Below are positions 23,455-33,441 of a DNA stretch of 41,208 nucleotides, piece by piece. How positions within the stretch are numbered: position 1 is the first letter of the stretch; each line of letters begins with the position of its first letter. Under the pieces are notes generated by a model that was not told where the DNA came from, did no database searches, and saw nothing but the letters and a program-made list of their open reading frames with translations. The translations under genes and the position numbers were made by a program. Source of the stretch: Paramacrobiotus richtersi (Eukaryota > Tardigrada > Eutardigrada > Parachela > Macrobiotidae); NCBI GenBank assembly GCA_034698045.1, contig JAQGAU010000101.1, positions 1 through 41,208 of the forward strand. The letters run 5' to 3'.

Positions 23455-24725
23455 CCGTAAACTGAGATAATTACCCGCAGATCGACCACAGGGTTATGGT
23501 TCAATAAAGTTAATGAACGATCCGGTTACATGAACCACAATGATACACACGCACTTGGAAAAGCCAATCGGTAGTGACGGTGTCACGAAGCAGTTTCGAT
23601 CCGTAAATGTTCAGCAAAATATCCCGCACTTTTCAAAAACGTGCTTATTTTATTTCCCGGATGAATGTAAAACTGGATCACGCACTCATTATCATATACC
23701 GATCCCACCATACCGTGTCTCACTGTTAGCATAACAAGCCCTTTGTAATCTGGTATACTTTCCGAATAATCGCGGTAGGTGATCTTTTTCGGTTTCTGTT
23801 CCGGAGGATTCCTTAAAAACATGCTGATCGTTTTCACGTCAGTTAGATCCTAGCGACAGCTGTGATTTCATGGTACACTGCGCGCTTTTTGCAATCGGTC
23901 CTGGATTTGTGGGTGTTGACTGTTGAGAGCTCGAAGACAAACGAATAATCCAAAAATGACTGACCGCCCTTTACAACTGCTTTTTGTTACATGCTGCCCA
24001 CATCTTTAACGCTATTTATTAGAGTTGAAAGGTGAACGGGAGTTGTTGAATCGATGGGTAAGTGACAGATTTATCCATCGGTTATGGTGTCAGAGCTTGG
24101 CGTTTACATACGTATGTAAAGGATGTAGAGTGGGGCATAATATTTTGCGATATCGGTAATCGACCGAAACGAAGCGGAGCTCCCTCGTCTTTCAGTGTAA
24201 CGCAAAGAGCGGTGTTGACAACCGCTTCTGCGAGCCGCGATAGTTGCCGGTTTTAATAAATCTGAACAGAACATTGATTGTGATATGTGGATGAGCTAAT
24301 TACTTTTGATGGTTATGTCTCAAAAACTGAGCGAAATGCAAGCAAAACAAGAGCACATTTTCGAGAACAAAAGATAAAGATTCTTCGTCTGCATAACCTC
24401 AAACAAACAATTGTTCGCGTGGGGTGAAATTTCTGACTCATTTCATATCGCGGGTACGGTAACTGTTTGACATTTACCAGCGCATGCCCTTTAAATTCAG
24501 GGTCACAATCACAGAGAAACAATGTCCGAATGACGCTTTCCGATTGTATTGAAAATGCTGATTCATGTGGCCTTACGAGTGAGGTAGTCTAGGCTATCTA
24601 TTCGCTGAAAAAGAAGTCTTACCTTATTTCTCTTATGCACTGTCGGAGGTTTTCCGCTCAGCGGGACGAATAACATTTGTCCGATTAATATTTTATTTAA
24701 TGCTTTCGTGCTTCGCCAATGATCT
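23455..24725. repeat. Duplicated intergenic block, copy 2 (upstream of array member 2)
   Basis: It matches copy 3 along its length: GCAGATCGACCACA (23479 against 31066), ATCACGCACTC, CGAATAATCGC, GACTGACCGCCCTTTA, and the CTTATTTCTCTTATGC stretch near 24623. Similarity resumes at about 25468, after an extra segment, and continues through the receptor at 25819-26868. An 84-residue minus-strand frame at 23583-23837 lies here and has partial echoes in copies 1 and 3. Confidence 0.7.
23583..23837 (-). pseudogene. Possible decayed exon inside the duplicated block
   Basis: The minus strand is open for 84 codons and reads like protein, with segments such as KKITYRDYSESIPDYKG and SVYDNECVIQFYIHPG. 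Copy 1 retains ITYRDCSEN and LTIRHDM, and copy 3 retains SCDYSEN, but both have stops. That suggests an ancestral coding exon carried along in the duplications. I recognise no family, and the frame has no ATG of its own with clear context. Confidence 0.25.
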
Positions 24726-25297
24726 GCGGAGCAACACGGATACACCCAGCCTAGGTCAGACTGGGTGTAATGTGGGAAACGTGGAACAATAGCGTTTCTT
24801 TTCAGAGCTAATGCGGCTTGTTATACTTCTTCTGGGCAGAAGAAAGTCGAGCATCTAAGGTGAAATATTCATTGAACTGTAATCGCACGAAGTCTATAAA
24901 TGACAGCAATACAACATCAGGACTATGCGTACAGATGGAATTCAGAAATAAGTGCTGTACGCAAAACAATATTTAGCACAAATAAACCAGAATCTAGATA
25001 AAATGTCAACAGAAAGAGTTGTGACATTTCAAAAAACAGTAGATGTTCAAATCTATGCGGGCTGTTTCGCCCCTGAGATTAACGGAAAATGCACGTGTGC
25101 AAATAAGCCATTTAATTCGTCCGGGATATGGTGTGAAGGGGAAGCAACTATCTGCCCGGAAATTTAATATGGCCCACGGCCTCACGATATCTCTCGCAAA
25201 AAGCGGCTGTCACGGGAATCTTATCTTTATATTTAGCACCTGAAAGGGCGGTCGGCCCTGTGTCCACGAGCGTGCGGATAAACAAAGCGGACAGCGG

Positions 25298-25313
25298 ATG
25301 AATGAATGAATGA
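25298..25313 (+). repeat. Short ATGA tetranucleotide repeat
   Basis: Four ATGA units in a row lie just upstream of the tRNA-like sequence. Confidence 0.8.
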
Positions 25314-25365
25314 GCGGAAAAAGATAAATAAAGCGGCAAAATCTCGCGTGCATAAATAGTATGCA

Positions 25366-25436
25366 CCGCTGGCCTAGTGGCTGTCTGTTCGCGCTGAGAC
25401 TCCGATGGTCGCGGGTTTCAGCATCCGATGAAATAT
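25366..25436 (+). repeat. tRNA-like sequence, possible SINE head
   Basis: It contains a good pol III A box (TGGCCTAGTGG at 25370-25380) and, about 30 bases on, a degenerate B box (GGTCGCGGGTTTCAGCATCC; the consensus GGTTCGAATCC is broken). I could not fold a full cloverleaf with a convincing acceptor stem, so a functional tRNA is unlikely. A tRNA-derived SINE head or relic fits better. Confidence 0.4.
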
Positions 25437-25818
25437 GCGGAACTAGTAAACCGAATGTCTCGCTTAATATTGTTGCGCACTTTTTGATTGCAGAGTATGT
25501 AGCATAATAGCTTCCGGGAAGGCCTTCTAATGAGGCTATTCTGCTTCCATTTGGTCAGCCAAGCAAGCATCCCAAATCGATATCCTTGAAGTTATAAGGG
25601 AACGTAATGCATTCCGGGAATAGCAAGCCATGTGGTATCATAGACGGATGTGTTATTAGTGCATGCGCATTTTGATAGAATAGGTGCAGCTATCCATGCT
25701 GAACAGAAGCTCGGTAACCTTTTGCCAGATACAAAACCGCTGACTGCACGGTTATTCACTTTTCAATATCTTCACCCCTAAGCTACTGATGTACCCCTTC
25801 ATATGCATTTAGGACAGA

Positions 25819-26868
25819 ATGGCAAACATCTCGACAACAAACAGCACATTCCCCGTCAGCTCAACGGCAAACATGTCGTCGTTGATACCTCTAATGTCCA
25901 CTTTCTGCTTAATGTCCTTAGCGGGCAATGGCCTGTTATTATATTTGTATTATCGGATTCGAAGTTCCCTGAAGCCGTTTAGTGTGTTCGTCATCAATCT
26001 GCTACTGGCCAATGTAATAACCGCCTTGTTCCCGACAAACCCTTTAATACTGCGCATAACCCAACTCCTCTCTCCAAAACACTGGCCATATTTTTGCACA
26101 GTGTTCCGTTGGATCTCTACAGCAACAGCGCTCATCCCGATATCTCATATGTTGATCGCAACCAATCGAATCTGGGCCATCGCCTTCCCGTTCTCCTATC
26201 GTACCCAGCACACCAAGAAACTGGCAGTAATCGCTTGTATAACCAGTTGGAGTGTCGTTCAAATCTACAGCATCTCAGCGATCACAGTTGACGCTGTGTT
26301 CTACTTGGACCAGATGGACAATGTGCTGTGTACGTTCGGCAAAGCCTCACCGATTCAGTCCCAGTGGATGCCCGCATTTAACTGGTTATTTCACATCTCA
26401 CCGGCATTGGTGGTTGTATTCAGTTATCCGTACTTTGTCGTTAAATGGTTAAAAAGCAAGAGAGTTGTACCCATCATGCTAGTGACGGTTTCCAACAATC
26501 TCGACCAGAGCATGACTCGGATAGATCTGTCACAAGCTGAACATGAGATGACACCGAAGCAATCCAAAGATCTTCTTAAGCCTAAGCTTAGACGACGTTC
26601 CACCATCCCGTTTGCGTTGTTATCACTGATGACGTTTAGTGTCTTGGTCTGTTGGACACCGATTTACCTGTACTTTACCGTCGGATCGTATATCAACAGT
26701 ATCACATTTCTCCAGGTGGCTCGTGCTCTCAAAACACTGCATGCTGCGTTTGAACCAGTCATATTCGGAGCGACGATACCAGAGCTTCGGCAGGAGATGC
26801 TCTTACAAATGCGAACGGTTCAAAGGAAGTTTCTGAAATTGTTGCCCAAGAATCCAGACCGGATGTAG
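25819..26868 (+). CDS. Orphan rhodopsin-like GPCR, array member 2 (subfamily B), intact
   Basis: Intronless, 349 aa, seven spans. N-glycosylation sites crowd the N-terminus (NIS, NST, NMS). TM1 has SLAGNGLLL; TM2 NLLLANVI has Asn at 2.50; DRY is NRI (ATNRIWAIAF); ICL2 has PFSYRTQHTKKLA; TM6 keeps VCWTP. TM7 reads AAFEPVIFG, with Glu at 7.49 where class A has Asn. ICL3 is longer than in subfamily A and ends with a basic LRRRST. Very close to member 4 (32380-33441), and the upstream DNA is shared too, so the two are products of one segmental duplication. A TTTAG just before the start could be the acceptor of a 5' UTR intron. Function is inferred only: an expanded orphan receptor family. Confidence 0.87.
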   Translation: MANISTTNSTFPVSSTANMSSLIPLMSTFCLMSLAGNGLLLYLYYRIRSSLKPFSVFVINLLLANVITALFPTNPLILRITQLLSPKHWPYFCTVFRWISTATALIPISHMLIATNRIWAIAFPFSYRTQHTKKLAVIACITSWSVVQIYSISAITVDAVFYLDQMDNVLCTFGKASPIQSQWMPAFNWLFHISPALVVVFSYPYFVVKWLKSKRVVPIMLVTVSNNLDQSMTRIDLSQAEHEMTPKQSKDLLKPKLRRRSTIPFALLSLMTFSVLVCWTPIYLYFTVGSYINSITFLQVARALKTLHAAFEPVIFGATIPELRQEMLLQMRTVQRKFLKLLPKNPDRM

Positions 26869-28389
26869 CTGTTATTGTCTTAGTTCAACCCATGATTGCG
26901 TGTTACTGCTGTTGCTTTCTCGGGAACGGACAGAAGTATCAGCCCGATGTGTACTTCGAAGTTCTATGCGAAGCACTGGCTAAACCACAGTGAAAATTAC
27001 GCTGCGACTGTATCTTGTCTCTGTAGTGCTCCACTGCTCCCGACAACCGGCTAGGAGATTACGATTTTGCCGTGACAGTGAACGCAATTCCACCTATGTA
27101 TTATGCACTACTATTGTAGCCAAACTGATATATTATTGTTCAACCCCGATACCATGCTTCGCCGGTACATAAAACTACGTAAAACAATCCGCTCAAATAG
27201 TAAGCATGTGCCAATCAGCGCGACATGATGCCGTGCTCACAGTGAACTGGGTATTACTCAGCCGCATTGAATACTTTCTAAATTTAAACGGTGAAACAAG
27301 AAAACAGGTCGATCGGCTTCCCGCAATTTTCAGAAATAACTTTCTGCCCATCTGTTAAACCACAAAACCGCGTATTTGCACGAAAAACATTCACCAGCCA
27401 ACGGAACACGGCCTAGGATCGTCCGGTACTTCCACGTACTCTATGCCCACGCAGAGTACGTAGCAGCTGCGCCCGCGCATTTCGAGTATCCCCTACATGC
27501 CAGTTACATGGCGGAGTTCCATAATAGCGGTTGTGAACGAAACCAGTTAATACGCGTGCCAGTTGTAGTATCGAAACATCTAGTTATGAGCAGGACGGTT
27601 ATCCAATACAGTGTACCTGCAAAGTTGGTCTGCAGAAGTATATATGCAACAGAACCATAGATTTTAATTCGAATGTAGAGACATGCGTGCTCCTGGTAAT
27701 CGGCGGAAAGCGCCAGTTTCCAGGAAGATCTCCCGCTTCTCTGTTCCAACAGAAATTTCTAACAACGTCCGAATGCGGGGTTTGATCTGTAAAGAAAGGA
27801 CTGTAAAGTCATCATCAATGACATGATAAGCACATATGTACCGGTATAATCATGACACTGAAAAATGCCCGTTTTGTCGCAGTGCTTTGTTTTTGGATCT
27901 ATGAAATGGGGAGAGACTAATTTCGACCCAGCAGGCTGTAACAGATTGGCAGATTCCAAGAAGATCCCTTTCTCTTTGAGATTTTTCAGTCGTGGCACCC
28001 GAGGGGTTATGTACCCAGGCTTTGGATTCCCTGAGTGGGCAGTTGCGAACAACGATGCTACATATATCGCCGCTGGTGTAGTCGGAGCAGCAGTGAATGG
28101 CTGTCACGCAGCGCGTGTCACACTACCATAAGCTTGTAAGTTCTGCGTTTGCTTTTGTGTGGAATCCAGGATTTGTTGTCATATAATATACGTATTATTG
28201 TCTCAAGGGTACTGTGTTCTTGGTCACAAAAGGACCTGGTGCCGTTAAAACTGAGCTACAACTGTAAGAAGGATTACTATCCGTTCCGTGAACCCAGCTC
28301 TGCAGATTCAACATTCGGCTAAGTGGACAAGTTGTATTGCAACCCTAGTCTGCGTTCCTCGAGTTCGTATCCACGCTAATGACTCCAAA
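26869..28389. other. Intergenic region between array members 2 and 3
   Basis: Open frames at 27376-27660 and 27865-28131 have no family resemblance and are not called. A 10-base-loop hairpin with an 8-base stem (CGTACTCT/AGAGTACG) lies near 27435-27460. Confidence 0.35.
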
Positions 28390-29432
28390 ATGAATCTGTC
28401 CCGTGTTAACAGCACATCAACCTTTGAAATTTCGGCCGGCATTTTCCACAACTTCACTTACCTCCACTGGTTGACCGCTGTTTCGTGCATTTTGTCCCTA
28501 TTCGGCAACGGTATTTCACTGTACTTTTACTACAGCATCCGCAGTTCCCTAACCCCTTTTAGTGCCTACGTGATAAATCTTCTTATAGCCAACCTGTTTA
28601 ATTCGCTATTCCAACAAAACCCGGATTTCTCCTTGAAGGGAAACGTCTTTTCCCTCGAAAATGGTGGCCACAATTTTGTACTGTCATGCGCTTCACATCC
28701 ACAGCTACCGCGGCCGTCATTCCCATATCGCACATGAATATCACACTCAACCGGGTGTGGGCGATTGCATTTCCCTTCTCTTATCGCACACGTCACACAA
28801 AGAAACTGGCCATAACGGCTTGCATTGTCAGCTGGATTGTGGTGCAAATGTATGCCGTTCCCGTTATAACCATCGATGCCCTGTTATATCTCGACACCAT
28901 GGACAATATCGAGTGTACGTATGCTGGACCTTCCCCGTTCGCAGAGTACTGGATACCGGCTTCGAATCTGATATTCTACATTATACCTGAGGCTGTTATG
29001 ATAGTGAGCTATCCTTATTTCATAGTCAAGCACCGGAAAAGCAAGCTAAATGTCGCACTTGCGGTATCGACAGCCAACGGGCAGGTTCGTGCAGTGTCCT
29101 CCGGTAATTTCACAAAAGATCGTACGAATGCGCTTTCTTCACTCGGTCCTCAACGTGAGCAACCGGAGAATAGGCGGAAAATCAATCCGTTTTCCTTGCT
29201 GTCGCTGATGACCTTTAGTGCATTTGTCTGCTGGACACCGATGAATGTTTACTTTTTGACTCTGTCTTTCCAACATGCGGAGAATATGCAGTTTCTGCAA
29301 GCGGGCCGGATTCTCAAGCTTATCCATGCCGTGCTGGATCCGGTGATCTTCTGCGCTACCGTCCCGGAGCTAAAGGCAGAATTTGTCGCTCGGATACGAC
29401 TGCTCCACAAGGTTATGACAGGGGAAAAGTGA
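28390..29432 (+). pseudogene. Orphan rhodopsin-like GPCR, array member 3 (subfamily A), frameshifted
   Basis: TM1 and TM2 are open from the ATG at 28390 (MNLSRVNSTS). TM3 to TM7 are open to 29432 in another frame. Aligned with member 5, whose DNA reads CAACAAAACCCG then TTCCTC, this copy reads CAACAAAACCCG, GA, TTTCTC: two extra bases at 28624-28625 in extracellular loop 1. No other lesion is visible over about 346 codons, so the break is recent, polymorphic, or an assembly error. Family marks are kept: Asn2.50 (NLLIANLF), NRV in place of DRY, VCWTP, and LDPVIF with Asp7.49. As it stands, translation ends at 28737 after two spans, so no working receptor is made. Confidence 0.85.
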
Positions 29433-29637
29433 TTGTTGACCAGAGTGTCTGATTGGTTTCAAAACATTTGACGTTGGGACACAAATGATTCGACGATTCA
29501 CCTAACTTTGGTGGCCATCGGAGGGAATTGAAAGAAGCCTGCTAAAGAATATCTTTCTAAGGTTTTAACTCTGCGGTTTTAACTTTTCTGCATCCACCGC
29601 TTGTTTTTCTCTGTAAACTACCCGTCACCTGGCCACT

Positions 29638-29808
29638 ATGGAGCAAAATTCGTGGAGTTGGCTGCAGAAGCCCAGTCTGAAGACCACGAAAAAGTTCTTC
29701 AAAGGCAAGCCGTTATTCATACCTTTCTCTGCCAGTTTTCAGCTTTTACGAGACGCACAGTTTGCGTTGCTGTTTGTATCTGCGTACCCAGTGGACATGC
29801 TGCATTAA
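29638..29808 (+). CDS. Short ORF of unknown status
   Basis: The 56 residues begin MEQNSWSWLQ and are Lys- and Phe-rich in the middle. A poly(A) signal AATAAA (29807-29812) overlaps the stop codon. The frame reads smoothly but matches nothing I know. It may be the start of a small gene, a terminal exon, or chance. Confidence 0.18.
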   Translation: MEQNSWSWLQKPSLKTTKKFFKGKPLFIPFSASFQLLRDAQFALLFVSAYPVDMLH

Positions 29809-31039
29809 TAAATAACTCATAGCCTAGCGTGGAGTAATGCACGCTCCAAGTACTTTTATGTAAATCGCTTTACGCTTTATTATAAAATTTTTAGAATCGC
29901 TTTACCTGTTAAAGGGGTATTTGCTGTTCTACAAGGCTATGTACATGGGTACGCCCTGCTGTATAATCTTTAGTGAAATATGGTTGTACGAGGACTGCGT
30001 TGTGCTGTGCGCCACCTCATTGTCAGCCTGAGTCACCGCGTGGTGCAACGCGCAACCCGGCCATGCGACTCAGAGCCTATGCTGTCTGTGCCTGCGTGTG
30101 CAGATTAGCCGGTTTACATTTTCGTATGTGAGAGCACTAACTACACCTTTCTGTCTCAGGATAAGACGGCACAAGACTTTTTTTGGGTCTAGAGCACTGT
30201 GCTTCGGGCGCGTGGCGACGATACTGCAAAGGCACTCCTTAACATACTTTGACCTTTTCACTCATGGCAGCAGTGGCCTCTTTCTCGATTGACACGAACA
30301 TGTAGATGCTCGCTATGATTTTTGGCACCATTCCGCGACGTTTTATACGAATTCGTCCTGTTGTACAAGGGAAACGCCTGCACAGAAATCAGACTATCGA
30401 GTCTTTGCAACCGGATCTTTTGATGGGTAGGCCATTTTGTTTCGGCGCTGATACTTCCCTGGAACACCATCACTAGGTCTAATTGCAACCCATCGGTGTG
30501 CCAGGATCTGGTCGCACCCTCGATTAGGCGGGTCCAATTAATCCGTAGTTGGGTGAATCATCTGTGCTGAAGGTTGGCAATGCCATCTTTCACTGGCTTC
30601 CGTATCGCCAGGTTTTTGCCCGACCCAGCTTCAGCCCGGGCATGCAGTATGTTTCCAGAATTTTAAATAAATTTCAAAATTTCAAACATTCATTTTCTAA
30701 AATTTTGGAAACATTCAACAAACATTGGGACTTAAAATGGTTCGGAACAATTATCAAATATCTGCATTTATGATGAAAGTTTCAAGAATACGTATGACAA
30801 TTCAAAGAACCCGCCTGAAGGAAGCGACAAAGTGTATGCTCAATGGTCGACATTATTGTTAAGGCCAACATTATTGTCGACATTACGGCCATCCCTATTT
30901 CGATCCGATTTGTGCATGCGGTGCTGATCTAATGACCGACAGTGATCAGGTCACATCATGTGGATTTAGATGTAGGAAACGTGAGAAATTAACCGGCTTC
31001 CCTTTAGTAATGAAATGCGTGTCAAAGTCATACACGAGG

Positions 31040-32030
31040 ATCTAGGTATGCTGAGGTAATCATCCGCAGATCGACCACATAGAAACGTTTAATAAAGTTA
31101 ATAGCCAATCCAATTACCGGACAACGAGAGAATGCAGGCACATCGCCACGAGCAAAAAAGCCATGGTGACGCTATCAACCAGCAGTTTCAAGCCGGAAAT
31201 GTCTAGCAACACATAATTATATTGCGCCATTTCCGCGACGTACTTTATTAATGTTGTATATCTGTAAAACCGTACATCACGCACTCGTTATCCATCAGTC
31301 AATCCTAACATATCGTGATGCATTGTAAACGATAACTTTAGAAACGTTATGTCTTATGTGTTTTCCGAATAATCGCAGGAAGTGATGTTATTCAGATTGT
31401 GTTCCCCACGATTCTGAACGAGATCTGCCATTCCCATATCGGTTTAAAGTTGCAAATATGATCTTACGAACCGATGTTTTCGTGACGGTACTCTGCGCGC
31501 CGTGGCTAGTTTTGCTGGGTGTTGTGAGCCCGTAGGAAGGACTGACCGCCCTTTAAAATAATTCTTGTATAAACATCCCCGTTCTTTCAAAGCTTACCAC
31601 GAATTAAAGTTTGCTAAGGAACGGGAGTTTTGCTTCGCTGGGTAAGTGACAAATTTAGCCATCTGATCATGAATGCAAAGTCGGTGTTTACCTAATAAGC
31701 CAATACTGTAAAGACGCTGTTCACTGTATAATGTTCTCCGAGTTTATCGTAAATGAACTGCAATCATTTATCAACGCATGGCCTTAGCAGGGTCGTCATT
31801 CGTGAATAATAGTGTCGGAAAGGTTTTTTTCGCCTGCATTGAAAATGCTTATTTACGCCACACAAACCTTGTGAATTATGTGGTCATATGGATAAAAGGT
31901 TAATTGCTTTAAAAGCTTTCTCGCCTTATTTCTCTTATGCTGTGTTAAAGTTTCCACTTTAAGGAACAAACAAGTTCGCTTGATTTACCTTTGAAGCTTT
32001 CGTGCTGCGCTAATGATAGGGTTGTGTTGC
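31040..32030. repeat. Duplicated intergenic block, copy 3 (upstream of array member 4)
   Basis: It matches copy 2 in order along the length and continues at about 32030-32379 into the shared region just upstream of the receptor (matching 25468-25818), then through the receptor itself. In this copy the block and the receptor are contiguous, so it shows the intact layout of the duplicated unit, about 2.4 kb. Confidence 0.7.
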
Positions 32031-32379
32031 GTTGTTTTGATTGCAAACCACCATAGCATCTTTCCGGTAAGGGTCTTCTAATGATGCCGTGCAGGTCATA
32101 CATTATTCCATTGTCGGTCAGCCAACCAAGGATTCCGATATCTGGGAGGTCGCAAACCAAAGTAATGCATTCCAGGAATAACTAATCACGCGATACCGTC
32201 GACGAATGTGTTATTAAGGCATGTGCATTTGTTAGAATAGGTGCAGCTACTATTACCATGTTCAACAGAAGCTTTGTCATTACCTTTTGCAAGATACGAA
32301 GACGCTGCCTGTATATTTTCTTAGTGTTTTAGTCATTCTGCTGATGTGCTCCGTCATATGCATTACGTTTTTAGGGAAA

Positions 32380-33441
32380 ATGCCAAACAGAGCGAGAACA
32401 AACGACACATTTCCCGGCAGCTCTACAGTTAACGCAACTACAGACATGTCGACTTTGATCCCTTGGATGTCCGCTTCTTGTTTATTGTCCATAGCAGGCA
32501 ACGGGCTATTACTACATTTATACTATAGAATTCGAAGTTCCCTAAAGCCCTTTAGTATCTACGTCATTAACCTTTTACTTGCCAACGTAATATCTGCACT
32601 ATTTCCGGCAAATCCTTTAATACTGCGCATCAACACACTCCTATCTGCAGAACACCGGCCATATTTTTGCACCGTTGCCCGTTGGGTATCTACGGTAACA
32701 GCGATCCTCCCGTTATCACACATGTTGATATCAGTCAATCGAATCTGGGCCATCGCCTACCCATTCTCCTATCGAACTCGTCACACCACGAAACTAGCCG
32801 TGATGGTCTGTTCGACCAGCTGGATTATCGTTCAGCTTTACGTCATTCCAGCCATCGCAGTTGATGCCGTTTTCTATTTGAACCAAATGGATAATGTGCT
32901 GTGTACATTCGGCAACCCCTCACCGATTCAGTCCCGGTGGATGCCCGCGAATAACTTGCTATTTCATATCCTACCGGTATCCGTTGTACTGCTTAGTTAC
33001 CCGTACTTTGTCGTTAAATGGCGGAAAAGCAGGAACGTGATTCCCCTCATGGTAGTAACGTTTTCCAGCAATACAGACCAAAGTATGACACGAACAGATC
33101 CCTCACCAGCGGAGAATGAAAGTGCACTGAGACCATCCAAAGACCTTCGTGGTCCTCAGCTGAGACGGCGTTCCACCATCCCGTTTATGTTGTTATCACT
33201 GATGACGCTTAGTATTTTAGTTTGCTGGACACCAATTTACTTGTACTTTACGGTCGGATCGTATATAAACAGTATGACCTTTCTGCAAGTGGCCCGTGTT
33301 CTCAAAACATTGCATGCTGCGTTCGAACCAGTCATATTCGGCGCAACGATAGCGGAGCTTCGTGAGGAAACCATAACCCAAATAAGAACGGTTAGAGCGA
33401 AGTTCTTACAGTTGGTGCGCAAAGATGCAGAGCGGATTTAG
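32380..33441 (+). CDS. Orphan rhodopsin-like GPCR, array member 4 (subfamily B), intact
   Basis: Intronless, 353 aa from the ATG at 32380, which aligns with the start of member 2. In-frame ATG 32344 would add 12 residues with no counterpart in member 2, so it is not chosen. Seven spans; N-terminal N-glycosylation sites (NDT, NAT). Asn at 2.50 (NLLLANVI), NRI in place of DRY (SVNRIWAIAY), VCWTP in TM6, and Glu at 7.49 (AAFEPVIFG). ICL3 carries a Ser/Thr- and Asn-rich stretch and ends LRRRST, as in member 2. The coding part is much better kept than the shared upstream DNA, which suggests selection on both copies. Confidence 0.87.
   Translation: MPNRARTNDTFPGSSTVNATTDMSTLIPWMSASCLLSIAGNGLLLHLYYRIRSSLKPFSIYVINLLLANVISALFPANPLILRINTLLSAEHRPYFCTVARWVSTVTAILPLSHMLISVNRIWAIAYPFSYRTRHTTKLAVMVCSTSWIIVQLYVIPAIAVDAVFYLNQMDNVLCTFGNPSPIQSRWMPANNLLFHILPVSVVLLSYPYFVVKWRKSRNVIPLMVVTFSSNTDQSMTRTDPSPAENESALRPSKDLRGPQLRRRSTIPFMLLSLMTLSILVCWTPIYLYFTVGSYINSMTFLQVARVLKTLHAAFEPVIFGATIAELREETITQIRTVRAKFLQLVRKDAERI

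Larger units (their letters stand above)
24724..25467. repeat. Extra segment in block copy 2, absent from copy 3
   Basis: Copy 3 runs straight from its GCGCTAATGATAGG stretch (about 32010) into TTGTGTTGCGTTGTTTTG, while copy 2 has about 745 bases between the equivalent points. The left end carries an 8-base hairpin (ACACCCAG/CTGGGTGT, about 24742-24769). The right part holds a tRNA-like sequence. It may be an insertion here or a deletion in copy 3. Confidence 0.45.
20677..25818. other. Intergenic region between array members 1 and 2, with two duplicated blocks
   Basis: No confident gene. It holds block copies 1 and 2 (about 21540-22400 and 23455-24725), an extra segment with a tRNA-like sequence (24724-25467), and a short tandem repeat at 22475-22510. 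A Cys-containing open frame at 24952-25167 lies inside the extra segment, has no family resemblance, and is not called. Confidence 0.45.
29433..32379. other. Intergenic region between array members 3 and 4
   Basis: It contains block copy 3 (31040-32030) and the shared upstream region of member 4. A 56-codon frame at 29638-29808 is listed separately. No other gene or RNA was seen. Confidence 0.4.

Noticed and set aside
25366-25436. Functional tRNA gene
   Set aside because: The A box is good, but the B box is broken and no complete acceptor stem or cloverleaf could be drawn.
27376-27660. 94-codon plus-strand frame
   Set aside because: No domain, no splice context, and a minus-strand frame overlaps it.
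27865-28131. 88-codon plus-strand frame with Gly/Ala-rich end
   Set aside because: Two other frames of similar length overlap it on the minus strand; nothing supports coding.
32344-32379. Upstream in-frame ATG of receptor 4
   Set aside because: The 12 added residues have no counterpart in receptor 2, whose start aligns with 32380.
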